DNA of 41,518 bases from a bacterium (GCA_024275575.1 JAJRYV010000012.1:1-41518), one strand, 5' to 3'. Counted from the stretch's first letter, positions 31,501-39,033 are shown. Notes: generated from the sequence alone by a model not told the origin. Numbers and translations: made by a program.

Positions 31501-31659
31501 CTGCTCTTTTCCGACGGCACCGGCAGTGAAGTGCAGCGGCCTTTGGCAACTGTCGTGGTCGGCGGCTTGATCACCTCAACGGTTTTAACCCTGCTGGTCA
31601 TCCCGGCCATTTATAAGTGGTTTGCCATTGATTTGAGTGTGGAGAGACAACTTGATTAA
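28552..31659 (+). CDS. HME-RND heavy-metal efflux pump (CzcA/CusA type), module 1
   Basis: A 1035-aa proton-driven inner-membrane pump with 12 membrane helices and two large periplasmic loops. The start LPIDAFPDVSPSLVQVFTE and the typical RND helix-4 region near residue 400 (LAIAIGMMVDGTIVMVEN) are diagnostic of the heavy-metal (HME) branch. The first Asp of the CzcA motif (DFGxxxDG) is Ala-Ile here, as in CusA-like members, while the second Asp and the Glu-Asn are kept. Metal specificity is therefore not readable from this motif. It lies 33 bp after the adaptor gene. The following PII-like gene is the usual companion of such pumps. Confidence 0.93.
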   Translation: MQKIIQFVLRNKLLMLVLGVLVLAGGWFSYRQLPIDAFPDVSPSLVQVFTETEGLAPEEIEKYVTFPVEVAMNGLPNLEKIRSVSNFGLSVVNIYFKDGTDIYFARQLVNERLQEAREQIPDGFGEPSMGPISTGMGLILFYYLDDTTGNYSLTELRTIQDWLIKYQLQTVPGVTEVLGIGGWEKQFQVVIDPSALLRYDITINEVIERIKANNLNVGAQFIEKNAEEFIVRSVGLAKDIEDIESIVIMAEDGVPIFLKQLADVEIGGSIRRGVQTMDGEHEVISGMVVKLYGSNSSTVIGHVEEKMKEINSILPPGIKIIPYYQQKTLVESSVKTVTDALLQGIILVTLVLLVFMGSFRPSLVVAISIPFSILFAMVGMQYFGISVNLMSFGGLAIAIGMMVDGTIVMVENVDRMLRLSKPGEPRIHVVARACLEVARPILFAISIIIVVFLPLFTLQGVEGKTFSPLAFTVSLAMLGSLIFALFLAPVLSNMIMRRPKVKKENTGHDDGFLVGLLLKLYEPLILFFVKFRQAAVALAVILIVIGALIFPRLGSEFTPTLQEGTIVLRLTMAPSISLNESTRITQIVERRLVKIPEVTGAVTRIGRGEVGAHTDPVNSAEMYILLKPKEEWRTAKTQQDLEKVIRDEVGNIPGVLANFTQPIQMTVDELLEGVRAELAIKLFGDDLQVLKEKADEIVRVINQVPGAADVQADQISGTPQLLIKVNRHAIARYGVNVEEVQQVIRAAVGGEIAGQIFEGVRRFDILVRYQAEFRNSMEAISEILINAPGGIKVPLSQLASIEEVVGPRQITRENSQRFITIQSNVMGRDIGSFVAEGQQAIAENVDLPPGYLVTWGGQFRLQQEANKRLAVVVPVTLLIIFLLLFSSFNSLKNTFLILLNIPLALVGGVVGLWLTGQNLSVPSSVGFIALFGIALENGMVLVTYLNQLLKDGVPIDKASVKGAMLRLRPVLMTALTTALGLIPLLFSDGTGSEVQRPLATVVVGGLITSTVLTLLVIPAIYKWFAIDLSVERQLD

Positions 31660-31723
31660 AGTGGAATCCAAATTGCTCAATTTGGGAGGAAGTGTATTTT
31701 AAGTAAAAAGTGGAGGAAATACC

Positions 31724-32065
31724 ATGAAACATATCATCGCTTATATCAAACCGCATAAGCTGAACAATGTGACTATGGCCTTGCATGAAATTGACGGCCT
31801 CAGCGGCATGACTATTCTCGAAGTGCGCGGCTGCGGCCGTGGAACGTGCGGCGATGAACCGCATTCTATCGAAGAAGACCTGTACGATTTTGTCAAACAC
31901 ATCAAACTCGAGGTGTTTTGTCTGGATAAATTAGTGGAAGACGTCGTTGCCGCTATCCAGACTCAAGCGCATACGGGTTTAAAAGGCGACGGCAAAATCT
32001 ATATCACCGATGCGTTTGACGCCGTGCGCATCAGCAGCGGCGAACGCGGCGAGGCTGCGGTTTAA
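31724..32065 (+). CDS. PII-like protein of the metal-efflux type (PII-NG), module 1
   Basis: A 113-aa trimeric-PII-fold protein: MKHIIAYIKPHKLNNVTMAL, then VRGCGRGTCGDEP in the T-loop region, KLEVFCLDKLVEDVV, and the B-loop TGLKGDGKIYITD (given in parts). PII-fold proteins bind nucleotides and control transporters by inserting the T-loop. A group called PII-NG is known to be encoded beside heavy-metal RND pumps. The T-loop region here contains two cysteines (GCGRGTC) not found in classic GlnB, which could sense metal or redox. GTGGAGGAA ribosome site 64 bp after the pump gene. Confidence 0.88.
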   Translation: MKHIIAYIKPHKLNNVTMALHEIDGLSGMTILEVRGCGRGTCGDEPHSIEEDLYDFVKHIKLEVFCLDKLVEDVVAAIQTQAHTGLKGDGKIYITDAFDAVRISSGERGEAAV

Positions 32066-32128
32066 CGCTTGCAGGGCCTGCTTTATTTATAAACAATCTT
32101 TTTAGGTTCGAATTGCCAATTCCGAGAT

Positions 32129-32225
32129 AAACATTCCTCCCCCCTTCAAAGGGGGGATTTGCAAAATCTCCCTTTGAAGGGAGACAGATTTGTGCTCGTT
32201 AAGAGCACAAATCAGAGGGATGTTT
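32129..32225. mobile_element. MITE-like 97-bp element of three hairpins with terminal inverted repeats
   Basis: Outer ends AAACATTCCTC (32129-32139) and GAGGGATGTTT (32215-32225) are inverted repeats with one mismatch. Inside are three perfect hairpins: CCCCCCTT/AAGGGGGG (32139-32156, 2-base loop), TCTCCCTT/AAGGGAGA (32167-32184, 2-base loop) and ATTTGTGCTC/GAGCACAAAT (32188-32212, 5-base loop). It has no coding capacity. This layout fits a non-autonomous palindromic repeat or MITE. It follows the PII gene and might also end its transcript. Confidence 0.65.
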
Positions 32226-32345
32226 CGCACCCGGAAGCAGTGTTTTCTCTCGTTTATGAATTATACAGGAGGGTGGGTTCGGACGCTTGTCGAAGGATGA
32301 GTTCGTGCGCAATTTAGAAATCTGGTTCTATTTACTGACTTGATA

Positions 32346-32525
32346 ACCGGGGGCCAAGAACATCGTCGCTGAGGCCAACACACGCTCAGCCCCTTGCGAA
32401 GATTACCAGCAATTATGCTTGTGAGATGTACTTTGGGGTATTGTATCCTCTCAATTTCACCTCAACTTCGCAAGGGTGAAGTTACCTTTCAGCCGGGTTT
32501 CTAATCTGGTAATTCCCGGCTGAAA
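32346..32525 (+). repeat. Structured intergenic repeat, copy A
   Basis: ACCGG-GGCC then TCGCTGAG-GCCAACACA-CGCTCAGC aligns with copy B (32935). It carries a long-range 11-bp pairing, CCCTTGCGAAG (32391-32401) with CTTCGCAAGGG (32466-32476). A further perfect 11-bp hairpin, TTTCAGCCGGG/CCCGGCTGAAA (32487-32525), is just upstream of the next gene. It resembles a folded RNA leader. I could not match it to a known riboswitch. Confidence 0.5.
32487..32525 (+). other. Leader hairpin before the 113-aa gene
   Basis: A perfect 11-bp stem with a 17-base loop ends 34 bp upstream of the ATG at 32560. No T-run follows, so it is not a typical terminator. It could be a processing or regulatory structure, or the 3' border of repeat copy A. 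Confidence 0.4.
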
Positions 32526-32559
32526 ATATCATGACGGAATCAATATAAGGGATTTAAAA

Positions 32560-32901
32560 ATGAACTTTTCCCGAAAAACAAAGCAGGGGCTAATTTTTTT
32601 GTTTTATTGTGGTTTTATCGCGGCATTTTTTCATTCGGCATATAATACCCTGTATCAATTTGAAGTGAACCATTCTCAGCATGATCTGAGAATTCTTTTA
32701 GCAAAGGCTGATAAAATTGATAATAATGACACTGATGATACCAACAGATTCCTCACAAACAATTCAGCCGCCTGTTCTGTTTTTGAAAAACCGAACCCGA
32801 CTTGCCTTATCAACTCTGATTACACTACTTTCTCAATTTCTTTAAATAGATTTCTGATCAACACCTCGCTCATAACTTTGTTCCAGTCTTTTCTCATTTG
32901 A
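32560..32901 (+). CDS. Small exported or membrane protein, unknown function
   Basis: A 113-aa reading frame after a weak AAGGGA site, with a hydrophobic N-terminus (LIFLFYCGFIAAFFHSAY) and a second half containing AACSVFEKPNPTC and a hydrophobic end. It occupies the same place before module 2 that the 140-aa protein occupies before module 1, and both are exported and contain Cys/His. No sequence similarity between them is evident by eye. It is AT-richer than its neighbours and framed by two copies of a repeat, so transfer or a spurious frame are alternatives. Not recognised. Confidence 0.4.
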   Translation: MNFSRKTKQGLIFLFYCGFIAAFFHSAYNTLYQFEVNHSQHDLRILLAKADKIDNNDTDDTNRFLTNNSAACSVFEKPNPTCLINSDYTTFSISLNRFLINTSLITLFQSFLI

Positions 32902-32934
32902 TTCGCTCTGTTATGCTGAACCAGCCCTGAAAAC

Positions 32935-33042
32935 ACCGGTTTATAGGCCGAAAGCGTCCTCGCTGAGGCCAGACACGCTCGGCGGGACGCTTGCTGCTCT
33001 ATGTTTTTTGGGGACTTGCAACTTTTCGGCCGAGTTCCCGGA
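32935..33042 (+). repeat. Structured intergenic repeat, copy B
   Basis: ACCGGTTTATAGGCCGAAA then a hairpin GCGTCC-T-CGCTGAG (32954-32967) with CTCGGCG-GGACGC (32978-32990), loop GCCAGACACG. GGCCGAAA (32946-32953) pairs with TTTCGGCC (33024-33031), closing the whole. It shares segments in order with copy A, including TTTGGGG and the TTTCxGCCGxGTT end. It lies 120 bp upstream of the module 2 channel gene. Confidence 0.55.
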
Positions 33043-33163
33043 TTTTTGTCAGGCGCTAAATACCGCATTCCTTTTGTCAATCGATGGCAGATAAATACAA
33101 TTTTAACCCATTTTTTAGAAAGTCCAATTTCGGAAAAATGAAAAAGCATGAGGAGCATGTGAA

Positions 33164-34396
33164 ATGAAAAATATTTTTCTGATATTTCTCGTTTTGATTT
33201 TACCTGTTTCCAGCGGCTTCGCACAACAGGTGAAGCCACTCTCGCTGCAAGATGCGAAAAATCTTGCCTTGCAAGAAAACCCGTTATTGCAAATTCAACA
33301 CAAGAGAATAGAAGCGCAAAAGGGGATTTACTGGGCGGAGATGACCCCTGAAAACCCGGAGCTCGGAATTGAAAATGAGCAAATTCATCCGAACGCACCT
33401 TTCACGCGTTATGGTGAGAGCAGGTTGTATATGTCACAGTCCCTTGATTTCCCCACCACTTACTATTTCCGCCACAAAGTGCTCAATGCGGAAATACAGC
33501 AGCGGCGATTTGGCCTTGAAAGATTCAAACGTGAATTAATTTTCATGGTGAAAAAGGCTTATTTTACCGTTTTGCTGCGAAATGAGCTGGTCAAGCTGGC
33601 GCAAAAAAATCTGGACTTATCGCAGGATTTTTACGAACGCGCCAAACGCAGCTACGAATTGGGCGAAAGCGACCGCCTGACTTTTTTAAAAGCAAAAGTC
33701 AATCTCGGCGAAGCCCGGCGGCAATTAAACGGCAAACAAAAAGACGTCGACGCTGCGCTTTCCCGCTTGCGCCAGGTGCTTGGCCTGCGGGACGACGACC
33801 GTTTAAAAATCGTGCTGACCGATTCAATCCCCGAAACCATCGAGGAATTTTCTTATGCAAAACTCAAACCCAAACTGGCGACTCATCCGGCGCTGCTCGC
33901 GGCGCAGACAGGACGGCAAGCGGCGCTCAATGCCAGACGTCTGGCCTATTCCGGCTTTTTACCGCAGATATCGATGACTTATTATAAACAGGAAATTGAG
34001 ATGGATAATTTTTGGGGCGGCGGCGTCGGCCTGTCTTTTCCCCTGTGGTTTTTCGGGCAAAAAGGCCGCGTTCAGCAGAGAAATGCGCAACTGTCGATGG
34101 CGGATCATTTTTTATCCGCCGAAGGCCTGCGCCTGCAAAAGGATTTTGATCTGGCCGCCGCCAATTTCCAAAAAGCGGTCAATGAAGTACGTCTGTACCA
34201 AACCAGCCTGTTGGGGGAAGCGGAAGAGGTTTTTCGTATTGCCCGGCAAAGTTATGCTGTCGGTGAGATCGGTTACCTGCAATTTATCGACGCCCAGCAG
34301 ACGCTGATTTATACGCGGCAAGGTTACCTGATTTCACTCAATAATTATCAAATCGAAAAAGCGCACTTAATCAAACTGGTGGGAGAAGAATTATGA
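33164..34396 (+). CDS. Outer-membrane channel (TolC/CzcC family), module 2
   Basis: A 410-aa outer-membrane factor with a cleavable signal peptide (ending SSGFAQQ, not a lipobox, unlike module 1). Two OEP repeats with long helices follow: NPELGIENEQI, RAKRSYELGESDRLTFLKAKVNLGEARR (reported in part), FWGGGVGLSFPLWFFGQKG, and GEIGYLQFIDAQQTL. It is the exit duct for the following adaptor and pump. The stop overlaps the adaptor ATG as ATGA. It differs clearly from the module 1 channel, so the modules are not a recent duplication. Confidence 0.9.
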   Translation: MKNIFLIFLVLILPVSSGFAQQVKPLSLQDAKNLALQENPLLQIQHKRIEAQKGIYWAEMTPENPELGIENEQIHPNAPFTRYGESRLYMSQSLDFPTTYYFRHKVLNAEIQQRRFGLERFKRELIFMVKKAYFTVLLRNELVKLAQKNLDLSQDFYERAKRSYELGESDRLTFLKAKVNLGEARRQLNGKQKDVDAALSRLRQVLGLRDDDRLKIVLTDSIPETIEEFSYAKLKPKLATHPALLAAQTGRQAALNARRLAYSGFLPQISMTYYKQEIEMDNFWGGGVGLSFPLWFFGQKGRVQQRNAQLSMADHFLSAEGLRLQKDFDLAAANFQKAVNEVRLYQTSLLGEAEEVFRIARQSYAVGEIGYLQFIDAQQTLIYTRQGYLISLNNYQIEKAHLIKLVGEEL

Positions 34397-35589
34397 AATT
34401 AAAAACTTTTATTATCGCAAAAATGAGTTTGCCCGTGCTGTTTCTTTTCACATTACTCCTGGCCGGCTGCACGGGAAATGAGGATAAACAAATCGAAACA
34501 GAAACCGCCGCAGAAGAACATCATGCTGAAATCGTTATTTCGCCGGAGATCATCGAAGAGGTCGGCATCGAAGTGGGCAAACCTCTGCACACGCTGTTGC
34601 GGCAGCATTTCACCGCCCAGGGCAAAGTGGTGGTCAATCCCGATTATGTCGCCCATTTAAACAGCCTGGTCACCGGCCGGGTGCGCAAAATTTATGTGCA
34701 GATCGGTGATTATGTTAAAAAAGGCGATGCGCTTTTCGAAATGGAAAGCCTGGAAATTGCCAATATCACCGCCGATTATATCCGCGCCAAAGCGGATTTC
34801 CGGGCGGAAAAAGCGAATTATGAACGCATTAAGAAACTGCGCAAGGAAGATATTAAAGCTGAAAAGGATTTGATTTCCGCCAAGGCCAGCTATCAACGGG
34901 CCGAGGCCGAACTCAAAGCCGCCGCCGACCGCAAGTTGCATTCGTTGGGTTTTAGCGAAGAAGACGTGGAAAGCATGTTCAGCGGCAAGGAACACCGCCG
35001 CGGCGTGCTGGTGGTAAAAAGCCCCATCAACGGTTACGTGACCGAGCGCAACATCGAACTCGGCCAGATGATTCAACCCGACACCGACATCATGAAAGTG
35101 ATCGACAACAGCCGTATCTGGGTTGAAGCCGCGGTTTATGAGAAAGATTACCTCAACCTGAAGATGGATCAGGCTGTCAGCATTGCAGCCACCGCTATGC
35201 CCGGAAGGAGGTTTAGCGGCACAGTTATCAAAATCAATAAAGAGCTGAACCCGAGGGCGCGCACTTTTAAGGTGTTTATCGAAATTAAAAAAGGCAAGAC
35301 CGAGCTGATACCGAATATGTTCACCACGGTCTATTTCCAATACGGCGCCCCGGATTCCATTCTCGCCGTGCCCGAAGAAGCTGTGCAGTTTGACGGCACG
35401 GATTATTTTATCTTTGTTGAAGACAAAGCGAATAGCTTTGTCCGCCGGAATGTCGTTATCGGTGAAGGCAGTGACAGCCTGGTGCTGATTAAAAGCGGGC
35501 TGACAGCCGAGGAAAATGTGGTGTTGCGCAAGGCCTTTTTTGTCAAATCGGAAATGGAAAAAGAATCGTTTGGCGGCGACCATCATTAA
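34393..35589 (+). CDS. Periplasmic adaptor (CzcB/CusB type) with alpha-hairpin, module 2
   Basis: A 398-aa lipoprotein adaptor (lipobox LAGC). A short His/Glu segment (AEEHHAE) follows the lipobox. The barrel-sandwich halves (VTGRVRKIYVQIGDYVKKGD; VVKSPINGYVTERNIELGQM) are separated by about 100 residues of charged helix (ADYIRAKADFRAEKANYERI and onward), the alpha-hairpin that contacts the channel. The C-terminus ends FGGDHH. It overlaps the channel gene by 4 bp and precedes the pump by 12 bp, so all three are coupled. Confidence 0.92.
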   Translation: MKLKTFIIAKMSLPVLFLFTLLLAGCTGNEDKQIETETAAEEHHAEIVISPEIIEEVGIEVGKPLHTLLRQHFTAQGKVVVNPDYVAHLNSLVTGRVRKIYVQIGDYVKKGDALFEMESLEIANITADYIRAKADFRAEKANYERIKKLRKEDIKAEKDLISAKASYQRAEAELKAAADRKLHSLGFSEEDVESMFSGKEHRRGVLVVKSPINGYVTERNIELGQMIQPDTDIMKVIDNSRIWVEAAVYEKDYLNLKMDQAVSIAATAMPGRRFSGTVIKINKELNPRARTFKVFIEIKKGKTELIPNMFTTVYFQYGAPDSILAVPEEAVQFDGTDYFIFVEDKANSFVRRNVVIGEGSDSLVLIKSGLTAEENVVLRKAFFVKSEMEKESFGGDHH

Positions 35590-35601
35590 GGAGAATTAAT
35601 C

Positions 35602-38600
35602 ATGATCAACAAAATCATCGAATTCGCCGCCCGCCAACGGTTGTTGGTTTTAATCTTCACCATCCTGCTTGTTGCGGCCGGCATTATCTCGTTAAATAAG
35701 CTGCCTATCGACGCTTTCCCGGATGTATCCCCGGTGCTGGTGCAGGTCTTTACCGAAGCCGAGGGCCTGGCGCCGGAAGAAGTGGAAAAGCTTATCACCT
35801 ACCCCATTGAAGTGGCGATGAACGGCTTGCCGGACATCCGCGAAGTGAAGTCGATTTCAACCTTTGGTCTTTCCGTAGTGTCGGTTTATTTTGCCGACAA
35901 TGTCGATATTTACTTTGCCCGGCAACTCGTGTTCGAGAGGCTGCAATCGGCCAAGGGCGATATCCCCGAAGGTTTGGGCAACCCGGAATTGGGGCCGATT
36001 ACTTCGGGGCTGGGACAGGTGTACCAGTATTATTTGCAGGGAGAAGGTTATTCTCTGATGGAATTGCGGGAAATTCAGGACTGGATTGTCAAATTCCAGT
36101 TGCGTACCGTGCCCGGCGTCACCGAGATACTCAGTTTCGGCGGCGAGGTGAAGCAGTATCAAATTCAGCTCGACCCGGTTTTGCTGCAAAAATACGATAT
36201 TACGCTTGATGAAGTCCTTGAGGTGGTCAAGTCCAACAACCGCAACGTCGGCGGAAATTTTATCGTGCGCCATTCCGAAGAATATCTCGTGCGCGGCCTG
36301 GGCTGGGTTTCAACCCTGAAAGATATCGAAAATATTAAAGTCGTGCGCCGCAGTGAAATACCGGTTTATATCCGCGATATTGCCGTGGTGGCTTTTGGTC
36401 CGGAAATCCGCCGCGGTCTGGTATCGATGAACAACAAGGGTGAAATCGTCTCGGGTATCGTTTTAAAATTATTAGGCGAGAACACCTCGGAAGTCATTGA
36501 AAATGTGAAAAAGAAGGTGGCGCAGATTAATGCAGGTCTGCCCAAAGGCGTTAAAGTGGTTCCTTATTACGATCAGGCCGATCTCGTTAAAAAAGCCACC
36601 GGCACGGTCAAAGACGCCCTGTTAGAAGGCGGCATACTGGTTGTAATAATTTTACTGTTATTCCTGGGTAACCTGCGCAGCGCTTTTATTGTCACCATCA
36701 CCCTGCCGCTTTCGGCGCTGACCGCTTTTATCCTGATGAATTACATGGGCATGTCCGCCAACCTGATGTCCCTGGGCGGTCTGGCCATTGGCATCGGCAT
36801 GATGGTGGACGGCTCCATCGTCATGGTTGAAAATATTATCCGCCATTTATCCGGGGGAAATCACAACCAGGGGAAAGCGGTTCCGGTTATTTTGCAGGCG
36901 GCGCGGGAAGTCGGCCGGCCTATCGTTTTCGCCATTTCCATCATCATCATCGTGTTTTTGCCCCTTTTCACTTTGCAGGAAGTGGAGGGCAAGCTGTTCA
37001 GCCCGATGGCTTTTACCATCAGTTTTGCCATGTTGGGCTCTTTAATTTTTTCACTGACGTTGGTGCCGGTATTGTGCACCTATTTTTTTAAAAATGGAAT
37101 TAAAGAAAAAACCAATGTCATCGTCGGTTTTCTGCAGGCGCTTTATGTTCCGCTTCTGGAAAAAGTTATCAGCCGGAAAAAGATCGTTACAGCGGCAGCG
37201 GTTCTTTTGCTCATCGCCAGTTTGGGGCTGGTGCCGTTTCTCGGTACCGAATTCGTACCCATACTGGACGAGGGCACGCTGGCGGTGCGCATCACGCTTT
37301 CGCCGAGTACTTCGCTGCAACAGGCCGCCGAAATCTCGCAGTCCCTGGAACCGCGTCTCATGGAATTCCCGGAAGTGATCGATGTGATTTCTCGGGTCGG
37401 CAGGGCCGAGGTGGGCGGCGATCCGGAGCCCATCAACAACTCGGAGATTTACGTTATTCTGCGGCCGGAAGAGGAGTGGACGGTGAAAAACAAAGCGGAA
37501 CTCGTCGATAAAATGCGGCAAAAGTTGAGCGACTTTCCGGGCATTTTATCCAATTTTACCCAGCTCATCCAGATGCGGGTTGACGAACTTCTCAGCGGCG
37601 TCAAGGCGCAATTGGCGATCAAACTCTTTGGCGATGACCTTGCTGTTCTGGCGCAAAAAGGGGCGGAAATTCAGGCCGTGGTCTCGGGCATAGCCGGCGC
37701 AACGGATATTCAGTTAGAGCAGATTGCCGGCAAACCGCAGGTGCAAATAAAGGTCGACCGCGACCGCATCGCCCGCTTAGGCATGAATGTGGATGAAGTG
37801 CAGGAAATTATCGAAACGGCGATCGGCGGTTCGGCTGTCGGGCAGGTATTTCAGGGGCAGAAACGCTTTGATATTTTCGTGCGCTACGGTGAATCTTTCA
37901 GAAATGATGTTGAAAAGATCAGAAATATACTGGTCTCCACGCCGGACAGTGTGCGTATTCCGCTCATTCAGGTCGCGGATATCAGCCTGGTCGTCGGCCC
38001 GAAGCAGATCAGCCGCGACAATAGCCAGCGCCGTATTTCCATCCAGTGCAACGTCGAAGGCCGCGATATGGGCGGGTTTGTCGCCGAAGCGCAAAAACGG
38101 ATAACCGAAAAGGTTTCGCTGCCGCCCGGCTATTTCATCACTTTCGGTGGCCAGTTCGAAAATCAGCAGCGCGCCATGGCGCGGCTGGGGCTCATCGTTC
38201 CCCTGACCATCCTGCTTATTTTTATCATGCTGTTTTCAACATTTAATTCGGTGCGCAACGCTTTTCTTATTATTATGAATGTGCCCTTCGCCCTGATCGG
38301 CGGTATTCTGGCCTTGTTCCTGTCCGGCCAGTATCTCAGCGTACCCGCTTCGGTGGGTTTTATCGCCCTGTTTGGCGTCGCGGTTTTGAACGGCGTGGTC
38401 ATGGTTTCCTATTTCAACCAGTTGCGGGATGAAGGGCTGGATTTGCACGACGCTGTGGTAACCGGCTCAAAATTGCGTCTACGCCCGGTGTTGATGACCG
38501 CGCTGGTGGCCAGTCTGGGACTGGTGCCGCTGCTGTTTTCCAGCGGCACGGGTTCGGAAGTGCAACGCCCGCTGGCAACCGTGGTCATCGGCGGGCTGGT

Positions 38601-38676
38601 TTCTTCCACTTTTCTGACATTGTTTGTGCTGCCGACGCTGTACGGCTGGTTCGAGAAAAAAAGAGTTGAGTTTTAA
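35602..38676 (+). CDS. HME-RND heavy-metal efflux pump (CzcA/CusA type), module 2
   Basis: A 1024-aa 12-helix proton-driven exporter. It begins with LPIDAFPDVSPVLVQVFTEA, and the helix-4 motif is LAIGIGMMVDGSIVMVEN, again without the first Asp of CzcA. By eye, the N-terminal 150 residues are roughly 55-60% identical to the module 1 pump, so the two are related but not recent copies. TGSEVQRPLATVV near the end is conserved in both. AAGGAG ribosome site. The PII-like gene follows 18 bp downstream. Confidence 0.93.
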   Translation: MINKIIEFAARQRLLVLIFTILLVAAGIISLNKLPIDAFPDVSPVLVQVFTEAEGLAPEEVEKLITYPIEVAMNGLPDIREVKSISTFGLSVVSVYFADNVDIYFARQLVFERLQSAKGDIPEGLGNPELGPITSGLGQVYQYYLQGEGYSLMELREIQDWIVKFQLRTVPGVTEILSFGGEVKQYQIQLDPVLLQKYDITLDEVLEVVKSNNRNVGGNFIVRHSEEYLVRGLGWVSTLKDIENIKVVRRSEIPVYIRDIAVVAFGPEIRRGLVSMNNKGEIVSGIVLKLLGENTSEVIENVKKKVAQINAGLPKGVKVVPYYDQADLVKKATGTVKDALLEGGILVVIILLLFLGNLRSAFIVTITLPLSALTAFILMNYMGMSANLMSLGGLAIGIGMMVDGSIVMVENIIRHLSGGNHNQGKAVPVILQAAREVGRPIVFAISIIIIVFLPLFTLQEVEGKLFSPMAFTISFAMLGSLIFSLTLVPVLCTYFFKNGIKEKTNVIVGFLQALYVPLLEKVISRKKIVTAAAVLLLIASLGLVPFLGTEFVPILDEGTLAVRITLSPSTSLQQAAEISQSLEPRLMEFPEVIDVISRVGRAEVGGDPEPINNSEIYVILRPEEEWTVKNKAELVDKMRQKLSDFPGILSNFTQLIQMRVDELLSGVKAQLAIKLFGDDLAVLAQKGAEIQAVVSGIAGATDIQLEQIAGKPQVQIKVDRDRIARLGMNVDEVQEIIETAIGGSAVGQVFQGQKRFDIFVRYGESFRNDVEKIRNILVSTPDSVRIPLIQVADISLVVGPKQISRDNSQRRISIQCNVEGRDMGGFVAEAQKRITEKVSLPPGYFITFGGQFENQQRAMARLGLIVPLTILLIFIMLFSTFNSVRNAFLIIMNVPFALIGGILALFLSGQYLSVPASVGFIALFGVAVLNGVVMVSYFNQLRDEGLDLHDAVVTGSKLRLRPVLMTALVASLGLVPLLFSSGTGSEVQRPLATVVIGGLVSSTFLTLFVLPTLYGWFEKKRVEF

Positions 38677-38694
38677 TAAAAAGGAGTCATTATT

Positions 38695-39033
38695 ATGCAG
38701 GAAATAAAAGCCTAGATCCAACCGTTTATGTTGAATAAAGTCGAGACCGCTCTGAAAAAACTTCACATTCACGGCATGTCCGTCTGTGATGTGCGCGGAT
38801 TCGGGCGGGAAAAAGATGAGAGTTTTCCACATTATTATCAGGATTATGTGGTGGAATTTACACCGAAGATAAAAATCGAGATCGTTTGTCCCGATGTGGA
38901 GGTGGATAAAATCGTCGATTGTATTTACCAAAACGGGCGCACCGGACGCAAGGGGGACGGCAAAATATTTGTAACCGAGATTATCCGCGCCAAAAGCATC
39001 CGCACGGGCGATGAAGGAGAAAAGGCGATTTGA
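38695..39033 (+). pseudogene. PII-like gene of module 2, interrupted by TAG at codon 7
   Basis: From the ATG at 38695, which has a strong AAGGAG site at normal spacing, the frame reads MQEIKA-stop-IQPFMLNKVETALKKL. The intact module 1 homologue has MKHIIAYIKPHKLNNVTMAL, so the TAG (38713-38715) replaces Tyr7. The remainder is intact to 39033: VCDVRGFGRE, KIEIVCPDVEVDKIV, TGRKGDGKIFVTE. An internal ATG at 38728 would give 101 aa but lacks beta-strand 1 of the PII fold and has no ribosome site. Options: recent inactivation, readthrough, or reinitiation. Other genes here end with TAG, so TAG is a normal stop. Confidence 0.8.

Noticed and set aside
32346-32525. Known riboswitch (cobalamin, NiCo) upstream of the metal genes
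   Set aside because: I could not match conserved core bases of either class; it is kept only as an unassigned structured repeat.
32820-33398. 192-codon minus-strand frame
   Set aside because: It is the antisense translation of repeat copy B, the end of the 113-aa gene and the start of the module 2 channel.
38713-38715. TAG recoded as an amino acid genome-wide
   Set aside because: nqrA, nqrM, apbE and the MBL gene end in TAG at sensible places, so TAG is a stop here.
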